Assembly: GCF_000378405.1 (NCBI RefSeq)
Contig: NZ_KB899636.1
Coordinates: 906,645 to 940,327, forward strand
Length of the DNA stretch: 33,683 bases
Reading direction: 5' to 3'
Origin: Succinimonas amylolytica DSM 2873
Lineage (GTDB): Bacteria > Pseudomonadota > Gammaproteobacteria > Enterobacterales > Succinivibrionaceae
In this document: positions 24,975 to 33,617 of the stretch, piece by piece
Position numbering within the stretch: the first letter of the stretch is position 1
Layout: each line of letters begins with the position of its first letter
Translations under genes and position numbers: made by a program
Notes under the pieces: generated by a model
Told to the model about the DNA's origin: nothing
The model's input: only the letters and a program-made list of their open reading frames with translations
Databases searched by the model: none

Positions 24975-26330
24975 TCAATTGGTCATTTCGGATAAAATGG
25001 CATTAACCTCTTCTGTGAGTTGCATGCTCAGACTGGCATTGCTGTCAAAGTATCCTGATGATACTGCCGCTCCTAGGTTGATCACGGTGAGGAAGATGAT
25101 GGCTCCTGTCAGAATTGTAAAATGCATGGAGGTGTTGTTCTGCCGGTGTCCGTCGACAATAGTCAGCGCCGGAATAAGTGCCAGAGGCAGAATGGCTCCC
25201 AGTGTTACCAAAGGCAGCTTGTCAGAATAGATAGCTGCTGTCAGTACCAGTGCGAAAAAGGTGTAGAAGGAGACGAGATAAAGATACTCCCTCTTATTGG
25301 GAACCTTATGCTTGTCAAAAGCAATCCGGAAGCATTGCTTAAGAGCTACTGACCATGAGGCAATATTGAGAAGCAGTGTAACTCCGCCCAGTGCATAAAG
25401 CACAACCACCCAGATGGTGTTAAGAACCCGGGATACCGGCTCTCCGGAAATAAATCCGGAATTGAATTCCGTTACCAGGTAATGAGAGAAATTGGTACTT
25501 CCGAGTCTTAAAAAATCAAAAACTGAAATTGCCAGAGGATAGATGTTGGTAAGTCCGTACATCACCGGATGATCCTTGTCTGCAGCATAAAGACCGGTAA
25601 GAGTGTTGTTAGAGGTTAGTTCCTGCAGGAACGGATATATTGTCATTCCCCCGATAAAAAAGCCGATGGAAGCCCCTGTAAATGAAAAGGTCAAGAGTCT
25701 CCTCATGTACATGAACAGTGTAAGGAATACCATGATGAGTCCCAGATAATCTGTTTCCACGCACCAGAAAAGTCCGAGAATCATGACAATTGTGCCGAAA
25801 AACGTCCATCCTTTCCGGTCGTAGGTGAAGGTGATTTCTCTGCTGTAGATATCCTGGAAGGAAGTGGCCTTTCTGAGCATTACATAGGAGGCTGTTACAG
25901 CCGCTACCCCGAAAAGGAAAAAAGCATCCTGAGTGAGAGTAGTGTTGTAGAGAATAAACGGGGACAGCAGGAAAAATACTGAAAACCAGCACATGGTGAT
26001 ATTGCTGAAGTATTTTTTTAAGCAGGCACTAAGAATTATAAAAGCCAGGATGCGAAGAATGATAATCAGCGCCATTATGGAAAGCGGAGTATCCCAGATT
26101 GTCAGGGCCGTATATGAAAGGAGTGTTGGCAGAATTCCCGGGGTGGGGCCGATTCCTGGGAACGAGTCTCCGAAGGAACTGAATTTGCCGTTGTAAAGCG
26201 CATCATAGGCGTTTGTGAGTAGAAGGTTCTGACTGCTTCCGATAATCTGGTTGTTGGCATAGACCATGGCCAGGACAATGTGGATTATCAGAACGAAAAA
26301 TGTAAACAGCAAATATTTTTTGTTGGCCAT
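24975..26330 (-). CDS. Polytopic inner-membrane protein, possibly GT-C glycosyltransferase-like
   Basis: I do not recognise this 451-residue protein with certainty. It has about ten to eleven hydrophobic segments, the first at 5-26, and a large first external loop (about 27-75, including FGDSFPGIGPTPGILPTLLSY). Further on are a hydrophilic patch at about 155-175 and a loop near 240-300 with many Asn, Thr and Tyr. The long loop after helix 1 and the general layout recall GT-C transferases such as ArnT or PMT relatives, but no clear catalytic Asp pair is seen. The ATG at 26330 has only a weak ribosome site. It precedes dacB by 53 nt, hinting at a cell-envelope role. Confidence 0.6.
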   Translation of the reverse strand: MANKKYLLFTFFVLIIHIVLAMVYANNQIIGSSQNLLLTNAYDALYNGKFSSFGDSFPGIGPTPGILPTLLSYTALTIWDTPLSIMALIIILRILAFIILSACLKKYFSNITMCWFSVFFLLSPFILYNTTLTQDAFFLFGVAAVTASYVMLRKATSFQDIYSREITFTYDRKGWTFFGTIVMILGLFWCVETDYLGLIMVFLTLFMYMRRLLTFSFTGASIGFFIGGMTIYPFLQELTSNNTLTGLYAADKDHPVMYGLTNIYPLAISVFDFLRLGSTNFSHYLVTEFNSGFISGEPVSRVLNTIWVVVLYALGGVTLLLNIASWSVALKQCFRIAFDKHKVPNKREYLYLVSFYTFFALVLTAAIYSDKLPLVTLGAILPLALIPALTIVDGHRQNNTSMHFTILTGAIIFLTVINLGAAVSSGYFDSNASLSMQLTEEVNAILSEMTN

Positions 26331-26696
26331 GATGCGTAATCCCGGAGTTTTTAGGAGCTTTACCTGTGAACAAAAAAGCTCCAGAATTCATTCTACCATA
26401 AATAGGGTATCTGATGAGTTTTATGCAGTGCCGGGCATAATTATCAGCAAACTGGAGGCCGTAATAGCGGTTTTATCATCTAAAAAATAAAGCAATGGAA
26501 ATGGTGCGTTTCCCGGGGCTGAAATCCCGAAAAATCAGATCCGGAACGGGATATTTTTTCGGTGCTTGTGTTAAATCCCGGAAACTGAGTGTAAAATCCC
26601 TGTCAGGAAACGCTGGCAGGTTTTCAGCCAGAGGTCTTTAACTGGAATCTGTTCTGCATTAATTCAGGACAGTTTTGATTGAAAAGAGAACGAAAC
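26331..26696. other. Divergent region upstream of fabV
   Basis: 366 bases with no supported gene. Three copies of AAATCCC lie at 26522, 26573 and 26594, and a small hairpin (CTGGC/GCCAG) lies near 26612-26631. No -35/-10 pair with standard spacing stood out; TTGTGT (26566) and TAAAAT (26592) are 20 bp apart. Confidence 0.4.
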
Positions 26697-27890
26697 ATGA
26701 TTATATCGCCGAAAGTTCGTGGATTTATTTGCACTACCGCTCATCCTGCCGGATGCGCTCAGAATGTCAGGGATCAGATTGCTTACGTGGAGTCTCACGG
26801 CAAAATCGAAAACGGACCAAAAAATGTTCTGGTCATAGGTTCGTCTACAGGCTATGGTCTGGCCTCTCGCATCAGTGCGGCTTTCGGTTCCGGCGCTGCC
26901 ACCATTGGTGTGTTTTTTGAAAAGCCGGGGACTGAGGGCCGTACCGGAACTGCCGGCTGGTATAACTCTGCAGCTTTTGACGCCGCCGCCCGCGAAAAGG
27001 GGCTTTATGCCAAAAGCATCAATGGCGATGCTTTTTCTGACGCCTGCAGGAACAAGGTAATCGAGCTTATCAGACAGGACTTGGGAAAAATTGATTTGCT
27101 GGTATATTCACTGGCATCTCCCCGCAGAACCATTCCTGGTACCGGAGAAACTGTAAAGTCCTCGCTGAAGCCGATTGGTCAGGTTTACTCCACAACCGCG
27201 GTGGATACCAATAAGGATGAAATCATTCAGGACCGTGTGGAGCCGGCCAGCGAACAGGAAATTCAGGATACGGTAAAGGTTATGGGTGGACAGGACTGGG
27301 AGCTCTGGATCCAGGCTCTTTCAGAGGCCGGGGTTTTGGCTGACGGTTTCCGTACCGTGGCCTACAGTTATATTGGTACCGAACTCACATGGCCGATTTA
27401 CTGGCACGGAACCCTGGGTAAGGCCAAGGAGGATCTGGATCGGGCGGCACATGCCATTACCGCCAGTCTGGTACCGGTTTCCGGACGTGCCAATGTGGCA
27501 GTTCTAAAGTCTGTAATTACTCAGGCCTCTTCTGCGATTCCGGTAATGCCGCTCTATATAGCTATCTGTTTCCGGATTATGAAGGAACAGGGAGTGCATG
27601 AAGAGGTTATTGACCATATCTACCGTCTTTTCAGTACTGCTCTTAATAATCAGGACTTCCCTTTGGATAATTGTGATCGTATCAGAATGGATACTTGGGA
27701 ACTGGATCCGAAGGTTCAGGACGCTTGCAAGAAAATTTGGCCGGAAATAACTACTCAGAATCTCAGAGAGAAGACCGATTATGATCAATATAAGAAGGAT
27801 TTTCTTAAGCTGTTTGGTTTTGGAGTGGCCGGCGTTGATTACGCTGCTGATATAAGTCCGGTAACGGATTTTGAGGTGATAAACCTGTAG
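26697..27890 (+). CDS. fabV: Enoyl-[ACP] reductase FabV (NADH)
   Basis: FabV reduces trans-2-enoyl-ACP in the last step of each fatty acid elongation cycle. It is 397 aa, the normal size. The N-terminus [20 protein letters not shown] and the NAD-binding [16 protein letters not shown] are characteristic. The catalytic Y-x8-K motif is Y235 to K244 in [14 protein letters not shown], identical in numbering to characterised FabV proteins. The frame opens earlier with a TTG at 26679, but the ATG at 26697 has AGAGAA upstream and gives the family N-terminus. It has its own terminator. Confidence 0.96.
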   Translation: MIISPKVRGFICTTAHPAGCAQNVRDQIAYVESHGKIENGPKNVLVIGSSTGYGLASRISAAFGSGAATIGVFFEKPGTEGRTGTAGWYNSAAFDAAAREKGLYAKSINGDAFSDACRNKVIELIRQDLGKIDLLVYSLASPRRTIPGTGETVKSSLKPIGQVYSTTAVDTNKDEIIQDRVEPASEQEIQDTVKVMGGQDWELWIQALSEAGVLADGFRTVAYSYIGTELTWPIYWHGTLGKAKEDLDRAAHAITASLVPVSGRANVAVLKSVITQASSAIPVMPLYIAICFRIMKEQGVHEEVIDHIYRLFSTALNNQDFPLDNCDRIRMDTWELDPKVQDACKKIWPEITTQNLREKTDYDQYKKDFLKLFGFGVAGVDYAADISPVTDFEVINL

Positions 27891-27926
27891 CAGAGAGGAT
27901 CCCTGAACGGGATTTATAAAATGAAG

Positions 27927-27957
27927 CGGCATGGATTCATATTCATGCCGTTTTTTT
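27927..27957 (+). terminator. Rho-independent terminator of fabV
   Basis: CGGCATG (27927-27933) pairs with CATGCCG (27944-27950), with the stem continuing imperfectly inwards, followed by seven T (27951-27957). Confidence 0.88.
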
Positions 27958-28016
27958 ACATAATCTCAGTGACGTGTTTTTCCGAGGAATTACCAGCAGG
28001 AATGCTTAGGAAACAT

Positions 28017-28040
28017 AAAAGGCCTGAATAATCAGGCCTT
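28017..28040 (-). terminator. Rho-independent terminator of folD
   Basis: On the minus strand AAGGCCTGA pairs perfectly with TCAGGCCTT around a 4-nt loop (28040-28019), followed by TTTT (the complement of the A run from 28020), 29 nt past the folD stop. Confidence 0.88.
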
Positions 28041-28068
28041 GGAGTGTTGAAAAATTCTATACGGCAGC

Positions 28069-28920
28069 TTAGGAATGGTACTTTTCGTAGGCTTCCATGG
28101 TGTTTTCCATAAGAGAGGCGATGGTCATGGGGCCAACACCTCCTGGAACAGGAGTGATGAAGGACGCCTTTTCGGCTGCGGCCTTCTCTATATCTCCGGT
28201 AAGATGGCCGTCAGGAAGACGGTTTATGCCCACATCGATTACCACAGCGCCTTCCTTAATCCAGTCTGCCGGAATGAAATTTGGTTTTCCGATGGCTACT
28301 ACCAGAATCTCGGCCTGTCTGACAAATGATTCCAGATCCCTAGTGAACTTGTGGGTGGTGATTACTGTGCATCCTTCTAGGAGCAGTTCCAGAGTCATGG
28401 GGCGGCCTACTATGTTGGAAGCTCCCACTACCACAGCATTCTTACCGAGGAGATCGATCCTGGTGCTTCTTATCAGAGTCATAATCCCCTTGGGAGTGCA
28501 CGGATGAAGAGATGGAATCCTTTGAGCTAGCCGTCCGACGTTGTAGGGGTTGAAAGCATCCACATCCTTGTCGGCTCTGATTCTTTCAATAACCTTGGTG
28601 GAATCGATATGTTTTGGAAGCGGTAACTGAACCAGAATGCCGTCAACGGTGGGATCATCATTAAGACCGTCAATGAGCTCCAGAAGATACTGTTCAGTGG
28701 TATCGGCGGGAAGATCGTAGGATTTGGAGATAAATCCGATTTCCTGACAGGCCTTTCTCTTGTTGTTAACATAGATCTGGGATGCTGGATCCTCGCCTAC
28801 GAGAATCACTGCCAGCCCCGGAGTTCTTTTGCCCTCGTCCTGAAGTCTGATTACTTTTTTTGCTAGCTCTTCCCTGATTGACTTTGCAATGCCTTTGCCG
28901 TCAATAATCTGTGCGGTCAT
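28069..28920 (-). CDS. folD: Methylenetetrahydrofolate dehydrogenase / methenyl-THF cyclohydrolase
   Basis: FolD interconverts 5,10-methylene-THF, methenyl-THF and 10-formyl-THF, which feeds PurH and other one-carbon steps. At 283 aa (E. coli 288) it shows the catalytic Y50-x3-K54 in [11 protein letters not shown], then [22 protein letters not shown], the NADP-binding [12 protein letters not shown] and [12 protein letters not shown]. The ATG at 28920 has AGGAG 7 nt upstream. It is a single gene with its own terminator. Confidence 0.97.
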   Translation of the reverse strand: MTAQIIDGKGIAKSIREELAKKVIRLQDEGKRTPGLAVILVGEDPASQIYVNNKRKACQEIGFISKSYDLPADTTEQYLLELIDGLNDDPTVDGILVQLPLPKHIDSTKVIERIRADKDVDAFNPYNVGRLAQRIPSLHPCTPKGIMTLIRSTRIDLLGKNAVVVGASNIVGRPMTLELLLEGCTVITTHKFTRDLESFVRQAEILVVAIGKPNFIPADWIKEGAVVIDVGINRLPDGHLTGDIEKAAAEKASFITPVPGGVGPMTIASLMENTMEAYEKYHS

Positions 28921-29201
28921 GAAATTTCTCCTGGAGGGATCAATAGATTATGGTGAATGCTCCTAATTATACATCCTGAATTGCATTTTATAAACATGGA
29001 TGAACTGATGAGAAAGAGAGGCGTGGGCGGGGTCTGAGAGAAATGTTAAATAGCTCTGAAGCCGTGAAGATTCTTCTTTATGGAAACTTGAAGAGATGAA
29101 TCCGGTATTTATAATTGCCTTCGCTGAGTAAGAGAGTGATGCTTTGTCTGGCGGTGAACGGGGGTTTTCCCCGGAGATTTATTACAACTGGAGGATTAGG
29201 G

Positions 29202-29798
29202 ATGTTTGCAGACAAAAGTTGGGGAGGAGAGATAAGTCTGTATCCGGTTTTGCGAATTTTTCGGGCTTTTTTTTTGGCAGTGGCAGGAATTTGTTTTGTT
29301 GCGTGCACTGCAGATAATGGAGAGCTTTGTCAGGGAGAACAGGTGGAAAAATCCCTAAAACACAGTTTTAGCTATGAACTATTATCCCAGCAGGAACTTC
29401 CTCAGGCGGAGTTCTCAGGATTTCGGGTGCTTAAGGAATCCGGTTCCTTTGTAACCTGCGAGGCCAGGCTGCGAATTGAGGGGGATGCTTCGGGACTTCA
29501 GAAAGCTCTCATGGCGCGCTTTGGAGTAAAGAGATTTCACAAATACGAGGGGCTGATATTTGGAAAGAGGACTCCCGGAGACTTTTCTAATGCGGACCGC
29601 CGAACTCTTAACGAGATCCGTTATCTCCGCGGAATAGCAGATTTGACAGCGGAAAGGAATTTTGGAGACCGGATTTTCGAGGTGGAGCTTCCGGTGGTTT
29701 TTCTGGTTAACCGTTCCACCGGAAAAACAGAGAATACGGATTTCGGTGCCGGTGTTTATGAAAAGGTTTATCAGCTTCTGAAAACAGCTGAAAAATAA
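29202..29798 (+). CDS. Exported or lipoprotein-like protein of unknown function
   Basis: A 198-residue protein that I do not recognise. The start ATG at 29202 has an excellent GGAGGA site 6 nt upstream; an earlier ATG at 29115 lacks one. Residues 15-36 form a hydrophobic signal segment ending GICFVACTADNG. C35 could be a lipid-attached cysteine, although Phe at -3 is not ideal for a lipobox. The N-terminus before it is long and basic. The mature part is mixed alpha/beta with no transmembrane helix and three further cysteines or fewer. It faces away from folD and converges with the next gene, with about 45 nt between them and no clear terminator. Confidence 0.65.
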   Translation: MFADKSWGGEISLYPVLRIFRAFFLAVAGICFVACTADNGELCQGEQVEKSLKHSFSYELLSQQELPQAEFSGFRVLKESGSFVTCEARLRIEGDASGLQKALMARFGVKRFHKYEGLIFGKRTPGDFSNADRRTLNEIRYLRGIADLTAERNFGDRIFEVELPVVFLVNRSTGKTENTDFGAGVYEKVYQLLKTAEK

Positions 29799-29843
29799 GT
29801 AGCTTTGCTTCTTCGGACTGTCTTATGGTACTTTGGATCATTA

Positions 29844-30704
29844 TTAACTTCCTGATATCAGCATTTTGATACTGGTGAACACTACCATAATCCCAAAAAT
29901 GATCTTGATGATATGAGGGGGCAGCTTCCGGTTGATTCGTACTCCCAAAGGGGCGAAAAGCATGGCGAAAGGTGCCACGCATAAAACCGCTGGGAAGCAG
30001 ATATGTCCGAAAGTCAGTGTTGGTGCGTTATTGAAAGTGGTGTAAACGTTATCAGGGAGTCTCAGGACATCAATAATATCCATTATTACAGTAATAACAG
30101 CCCCGGGAAGACAGACGATAAGCCCGATAACTGAAGCTGTGCCGACGATTTTTTTGGTGTCCATATCACGGAACAGGGAGAGAAACGGAACGGTAAGGGT
30201 TCCGCCGCCGATTCCCAGCATTACGGAAAGACCGGATATGCCCAGTGCGATAACGGCCTGAAATCCTTTGGCGGGAAAGACAGTGAAAATTCCCCGGGCC
30301 TTTGAGAAGAATATCAGATTACAGGCAGCGAAGAGGAGAATGCAGCCGAACAGTGTTGAGAGCCATGCTCCTCCAAAAAAATGGGAAAGCACTGTCCCAG
30401 TGCCCACTCCGACGCAGAGCCAGGGCAGCCATCTGAGCAGAAGTTCCCGGAGATAATTGTCATGTCTGATATGAGAAAGACTGCTGGACATGGTTGTGGG
30501 AATCATGGTGGCCAATGAGGTGCAGGTGGCCAGAACGATAGCTTCCTGTGCAGACATGGCAAACCAGTCGGTGAAAATAAAGTAGTACACCGGAACGAAG
30601 ATAATCCCGCCGCCGACCCCGAGAAGACCGGCGAGAAATCCGGCGGCAATGCCGGAAATGCAGAGAATGGCAACAACTGGTGCCAGAGATGCAATAGAAT
30701 CCAT
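29844..30704 (-). CDS. TSUP-family (TauE/SafE) membrane permease
   Basis: A 286-residue polytopic protein, probably eight to nine helices, with the family's glycine-rich entry GFLAGLLGVGGGIIFVPV near residue 22-39 and the mirrored GLSVMLGIGGGTLTVPFLSL in the second half. Known relatives export sulfite, sulfoacetate or other small organic or inorganic anions; the substrate is not readable. It is a different branch from the TSUP gene at 3260-4042, as judged by the canonical GxGGG motifs here. The ATG at 30704 has only a weak ribosome site. There is no transporter-partner gene nearby. Confidence 0.88.
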   Translation of the reverse strand: MDSIASLAPVVAILCISGIAAGFLAGLLGVGGGIIFVPVYYFIFTDWFAMSAQEAIVLATCTSLATMIPTTMSSSLSHIRHDNYLRELLLRWLPWLCVGVGTGTVLSHFFGGAWLSTLFGCILLFAACNLIFFSKARGIFTVFPAKGFQAVIALGISGLSVMLGIGGGTLTVPFLSLFRDMDTKKIVGTASVIGLIVCLPGAVITVIMDIIDVLRLPDNVYTTFNNAPTLTFGHICFPAVLCVAPFAMLFAPLGVRINRKLPPHIIKIIFGIMVVFTSIKMLISGS

Positions 30705-31353
30705 ATTGATTTTAAAAGCGCAAGGGGCCCTGTAATTCAGAAGAAAAACTGTTTTTACTGAGTGCTATTGTATAGCATTAGGCGGGAATTCAGGAATTTT
30801 GTTGAATAGTGTCCCTGGATTGTTCTGAAGTCGCGTGTGCCGTAAGTATTCGAAGACAGTTCTTTTTCGGTGTTTTGAGGGGTATTACTGATGTTTAATC
30901 AGTGGTGCTGTAGTAATGAACATTAATGGTACGCTTTTTCAACAATGACGAGTTTTCGGAGGGGGTGGACGGAATAGAAGTATGGGGATCTGACAGACTC
31001 TGTACAGGCTACGAGACGGATTTGGTGGTGGTTTACGGCTGAGGTCAGTCAGGAAGAAACTATCTTGCTGCTGTTAGTTTTGTCTGACTGGACATGGTTG
31101 CCTTTCCTGCTTCCATTATTTATCCCGGATCTTGGAGGCGGGCGGAAACATCTGGCATTTTTTTGCAGACTATTCATCAGGGAGGACTTTGTTTTGTATT
31201 CTGACCGGATTGATTGTAGCCTCTGAAAACGGAGAATACAGTACAGTAAATTTCAAAGTAATGGCAGGATGTTCAATATTTGTACAAAAACGGTGTTTTC
31301 TGGCTATTTTTAGGTTTAAAATCCAGTAAATGTGAAAAAAATCAAAAAACCTG
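30705..31353. other. Long non-coding region before the tRNA operon
   Basis: About 650 bases with no credible gene. A 9-bp inverted repeat with a single bulge sits at 31044-31093. The only moderately long frame (31132-31329) lacks a ribosome site and a recognisable sequence. The region could contain a small RNA or a decayed gene, but nothing decisive is visible. Confidence 0.45.
31044..31093. repeat. Imperfect inverted repeat with 31-nt loop
   Basis: GTCAGTCAG (31044-31052) and CTGACTGGAC (31084-31093) pair over 9 bp with one bulged base. It could form a stem in a transcript or be a degraded mobile-element end. Confidence 0.35.
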
Positions 31354-31382
31354 TTGACGGCAAAACACTAACCCTGTATCAT
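31354..31382 (+). promoter_or_regulatory. Sigma-70 promoter of the tRNA operon
   Basis: TTGACG (31354-31359) and TATCAT (31377-31382) are separated by exactly 17 bp and match the consensus at 5/6 each. The following GCACCCCC is a GC-rich discriminator, typical of stable-RNA promoters under stringent control. The first tRNA begins 25 nt downstream. Confidence 0.85.
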
Positions 31383-31407
31383 GCACCCCCGTTAAGCGAT
31401 GATTCCG

Positions 31408-31485
31408 CGGTGATTAGCGCAGTCCGGCTAGCGCATCTGTTTTGGGTACAGAGGGTCGTAGGTTCGAATCCTGCATCACCGACCA
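31408..31485 (+). tRNA. tRNA-Pro (anticodon TGG)
   Basis: Acceptor arms CGGTGAT and ATCACCG pair perfectly, with discriminator A and encoded CCA. The anticodon stem TCTGT/ACAGA encloses loop TTTGGGT with anticodon TGG at 31443-31445. The D arm is intact and the T arm is GTAGG-TTCGAAT-CCTGC. Confidence 0.96.
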
Positions 31486-31496
31486 TCCCTTGAAGG

Positions 31497-31573
<77 letters not shown>

Positions 31574-31602
31574 TTCAAAGTGGTGATCATGCTTTCTTCA
31601 GT

Positions 31603-31679
31603 GGTGGCTATAGCTCAGTTGGTAGAGCCCTGGATTGTGATTCCAGTTGTCGTGGGTTCGATTCCCCCTAGCCACCCCA
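31603..31679 (+). tRNA. tRNA-His (anticodon GTG)
   Basis: Includes the extra G at position -1 (31603), which pairs with discriminator C, the hallmark of bacterial tRNA-His. Acceptor GTGGCTA/TAGCCAC, loop with anticodon GTG inside GGATTGTGATTCC, encoded CCA. The T stem GTGGG/CCCCC has a U-C mismatch at its second pair (31653 with 31667). Confidence 0.95.
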
Positions 31680-31683
31680 TTCT

Positions 31684-31767
31684 GCGGGAATGGCGGAATT
31701 GGTAGACGCACCAGATTTAGGTTCTGGCGCCCTAGGCGTAAGAGTTCAAGTCTCTTTTCCCGTACCA
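31684..31767 (+). tRNA. tRNA-Leu (anticodon TAG)
   Basis: A class II tRNA with a long variable arm. The anticodon stem CCAGA/TCTGG encloses loop TTTAGGT with TAG at 31718-31720, reading CUN leucine codons. Acceptor GCGGGAA pairs with TTCCCGT, so the first pair is G-U rather than G-C. CCA is encoded. It closes the Pro-Arg-His-Leu operon; no clear hairpin terminator follows, only T-rich sequence. Confidence 0.95.
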
Positions 31768-31865
31768 CTCCGGATGCTCTTCAAGTATATTTTCTTTATT
31801 TTTCCTTTTTGTTATTTGTTGTTGCTTCTTTGCACTGTACTGTTTCGCAGTTTGCCTTTTCGAAC

Positions 31866-33617
31866 TCAGTATTTGTTTTCTTCGTCAAGCCTTCTCCAGT
31901 CTATGATAAAACCTGGTTCAGAGTTAATGACATGTATTTCCTTTTTGATAATTCCGTCAATGGTTTTCTGACGAGCGTCACCGTCAAAATCGTTTACTGT
32001 GGCTGACTTGGGCTTGATCTTCACCCATGCGTTGTTTCCGGTAGCATTTTTAATCTCCTGGGCTCCAGAAAGCGCTGTGAGAATTACCTCCAAAATTTTT
32101 TCTGATGGCAGGCGGTAAGGATCATTCATCAGGAGAGGGTAGTTGATAATTCCGGCAGTTACTGAAAAATCCATCCGGATTTCGTCCAGAACTTCTTCAA
32201 GAAGATGAAAAAAATTCTCCATGGTTTCCGTGATGACCTTTTCGGAATTAATTTTCTGGATGGTGATGAATTCCGTATCAGAAAGCTGGAATAGCAGATC
32301 CGTCGGAAAACGCAGTTTCATTGCCTGGACAAATATCTGCATTATCTGAGAGGCGTATTTGCTGCCGCGGCTTACGGAAAGACCGGCAAATCCGGGAACA
32401 GAGAAGCAGATTATCAGCTTTTCATCCAATACCAGCGGACGGGGATTTTTTTTGCTGAAGTTTTGCTGCGGGATGTAATCCATGCGGAGCTCTGTGATAT
32501 AGGAGAGGAAAGCTCTTTTATCAGGTGCTGCGTTAGCGGTATCCGGGATAATGTCAAGCCGGGCAATTTTCTTTTTAAGACTGCGGTAGCGGTTGCTGAT
32601 GATGATGAGAACCAAACACAGCATTAGAAAAATCAGAAAGGAGATGGCTGCCGGATAGAATAGAAAGCTTTCATTCATATAGGATACTACGTTTCCGATA
32701 TCCCGAATTCGGGAATTCGGGGTACCGGATGCGGCATTTTGGGGCTGCTTTTTTCCGGCGGTAGGTATTTCTTCGCGGGATTCAGCGGCAATAATTACGT
32801 GACGGAGAAGTTCGTAGGCTTCCCGGTAGTTGCGGTGTCCTGCTTCAATGGCAGCGGCCTTGCGGTAGTAAAGGTTTTTCTGGGAGTCCGTCATGACTGG
32901 GATGCGGATTTTAAGTTTTTTGGCAAGGTTCTGAGCCGCTTCGCTGTTATGTCCCTTTATAAAGATATCAAGAAGTTCAATTTCGCAGTCGGTGAGATCC
33001 TTTTGCAGATCCTCCTTCCCGGAAACGGTTTTAAGAATGTTACAGCCCTTTTCTGTATAGATTCTGGCATCTCCGAACCGCTCATTAATGGCATATATGC
33101 TGCCGAGCTTCATATAGGTTACGGCAGCGGTGTGTTTGTCGGATGATGCCGACTGAGCCAGTCCCTCCGCTCGGCGCAGCACCATGAAGGCGGTGTCTGT
33201 TTTGCCCTCCCGGAGACAGTAGTCGCTGAATTCTATAAGCGCCTGAAGATAGTTTTGTGCCTGCGCGGGGATACTGCCCATGGTGTGCAGATAGATCTCT
33301 GAGTAATACATGGCCTTTTTATAGTTATGCTCCTCATCGAATGCTCTGGCGGCCTTGTGGGAGATCAGCGCTCTCGTATAGGTATAAAGGGGGGAATCTA
33401 AAACATTCACTGCATCTTCAAGGTATCCGCGAGCCCTTTCATTTTCTCCTGCGTAGTCGTAAAGGTAGTAGGCCTGAAGAAGAGCTGCTGCCCTGATATG
33501 TGGCGATACTTTGCCATCCGAGGATTTCTGAAGCACGGTTTTCAGGAGTTTTTCAGCCTCAAGAATACTGTTTTCACGTAGCATAAGGCGAGAGTGATAA
33601 AATTTTTGTGTAAACAA
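31866..33617 (-). CDS. TPR-membrane protein with degenerate GGDEF domain (5' end incomplete or frameshifted)
   Basis: The open frame encodes 583 residues. Residues 1-280 are TPR-like helices (for example AxxYYLYDYAGENERARGYLEDAV). One strong membrane segment follows (about 319-341) with a basic RYRSLKKK after it, and then a GGDEF-like domain (about 355-535). In that domain the active site is SDTEF (446-450) and the later VTAGIINYP and NATGNNAWV blocks remain, so cyclase activity is unlikely. The charge after the membrane segment places the TPR part outside the membrane, which needs a signal peptide that is missing. The only in-frame start before a stop (TAA 33638-33636) is TTG 33617, with no ribosome site. 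A neighbouring frame is open from the window edge across this point. It probably is a sensor or regulator linked to c-di-GMP signalling. Confidence 0.7.
   Translation of the reverse strand: MFTQKFYHSRLMLRENSILEAEKLLKTVLQKSSDGKVSPHIRAAALLQAYYLYDYAGENERARGYLEDAVNVLDSPLYTYTRALISHKAARAFDEEHNYKKAMYYSEIYLHTMGSIPAQAQNYLQALIEFSDYCLREGKTDTAFMVLRRAEGLAQSASSDKHTAAVTYMKLGSIYAINERFGDARIYTEKGCNILKTVSGKEDLQKDLTDCEIELLDIFIKGHNSEAAQNLAKKLKIRIPVMTDSQKNLYYRKAAAIEAGHRNYREAYELLRHVIIAAESREEIPTAGKKQPQNAASGTPNSRIRDIGNVVSYMNESFLFYPAAISFLIFLMLCLVLIIISNRYRSLKKKIARLDIIPDTANAAPDKRAFLSYITELRMDYIPQQNFSKKNPRPLVLDEKLIICFSVPGFAGLSVSRGSKYASQIMQIFVQAMKLRFPTDLLFQLSDTEFITIQKINSEKVITETMENFFHLLEEVLDEIRMDFSVTAGIINYPLLMNDPYRLPSEKILEVILTALSGAQEIKNATGNNAWVKIKPKSATVNDFDGDARQKTIDGIIKKEIHVINSEPGFIIDWRRLDEENKY

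Noticed and set aside
31132-31329. 65-codon frame before the tRNA operon
   Set aside because: No ribosome site, no family resemblance, and it is embedded in non-coding-looking A/T-rich sequence.
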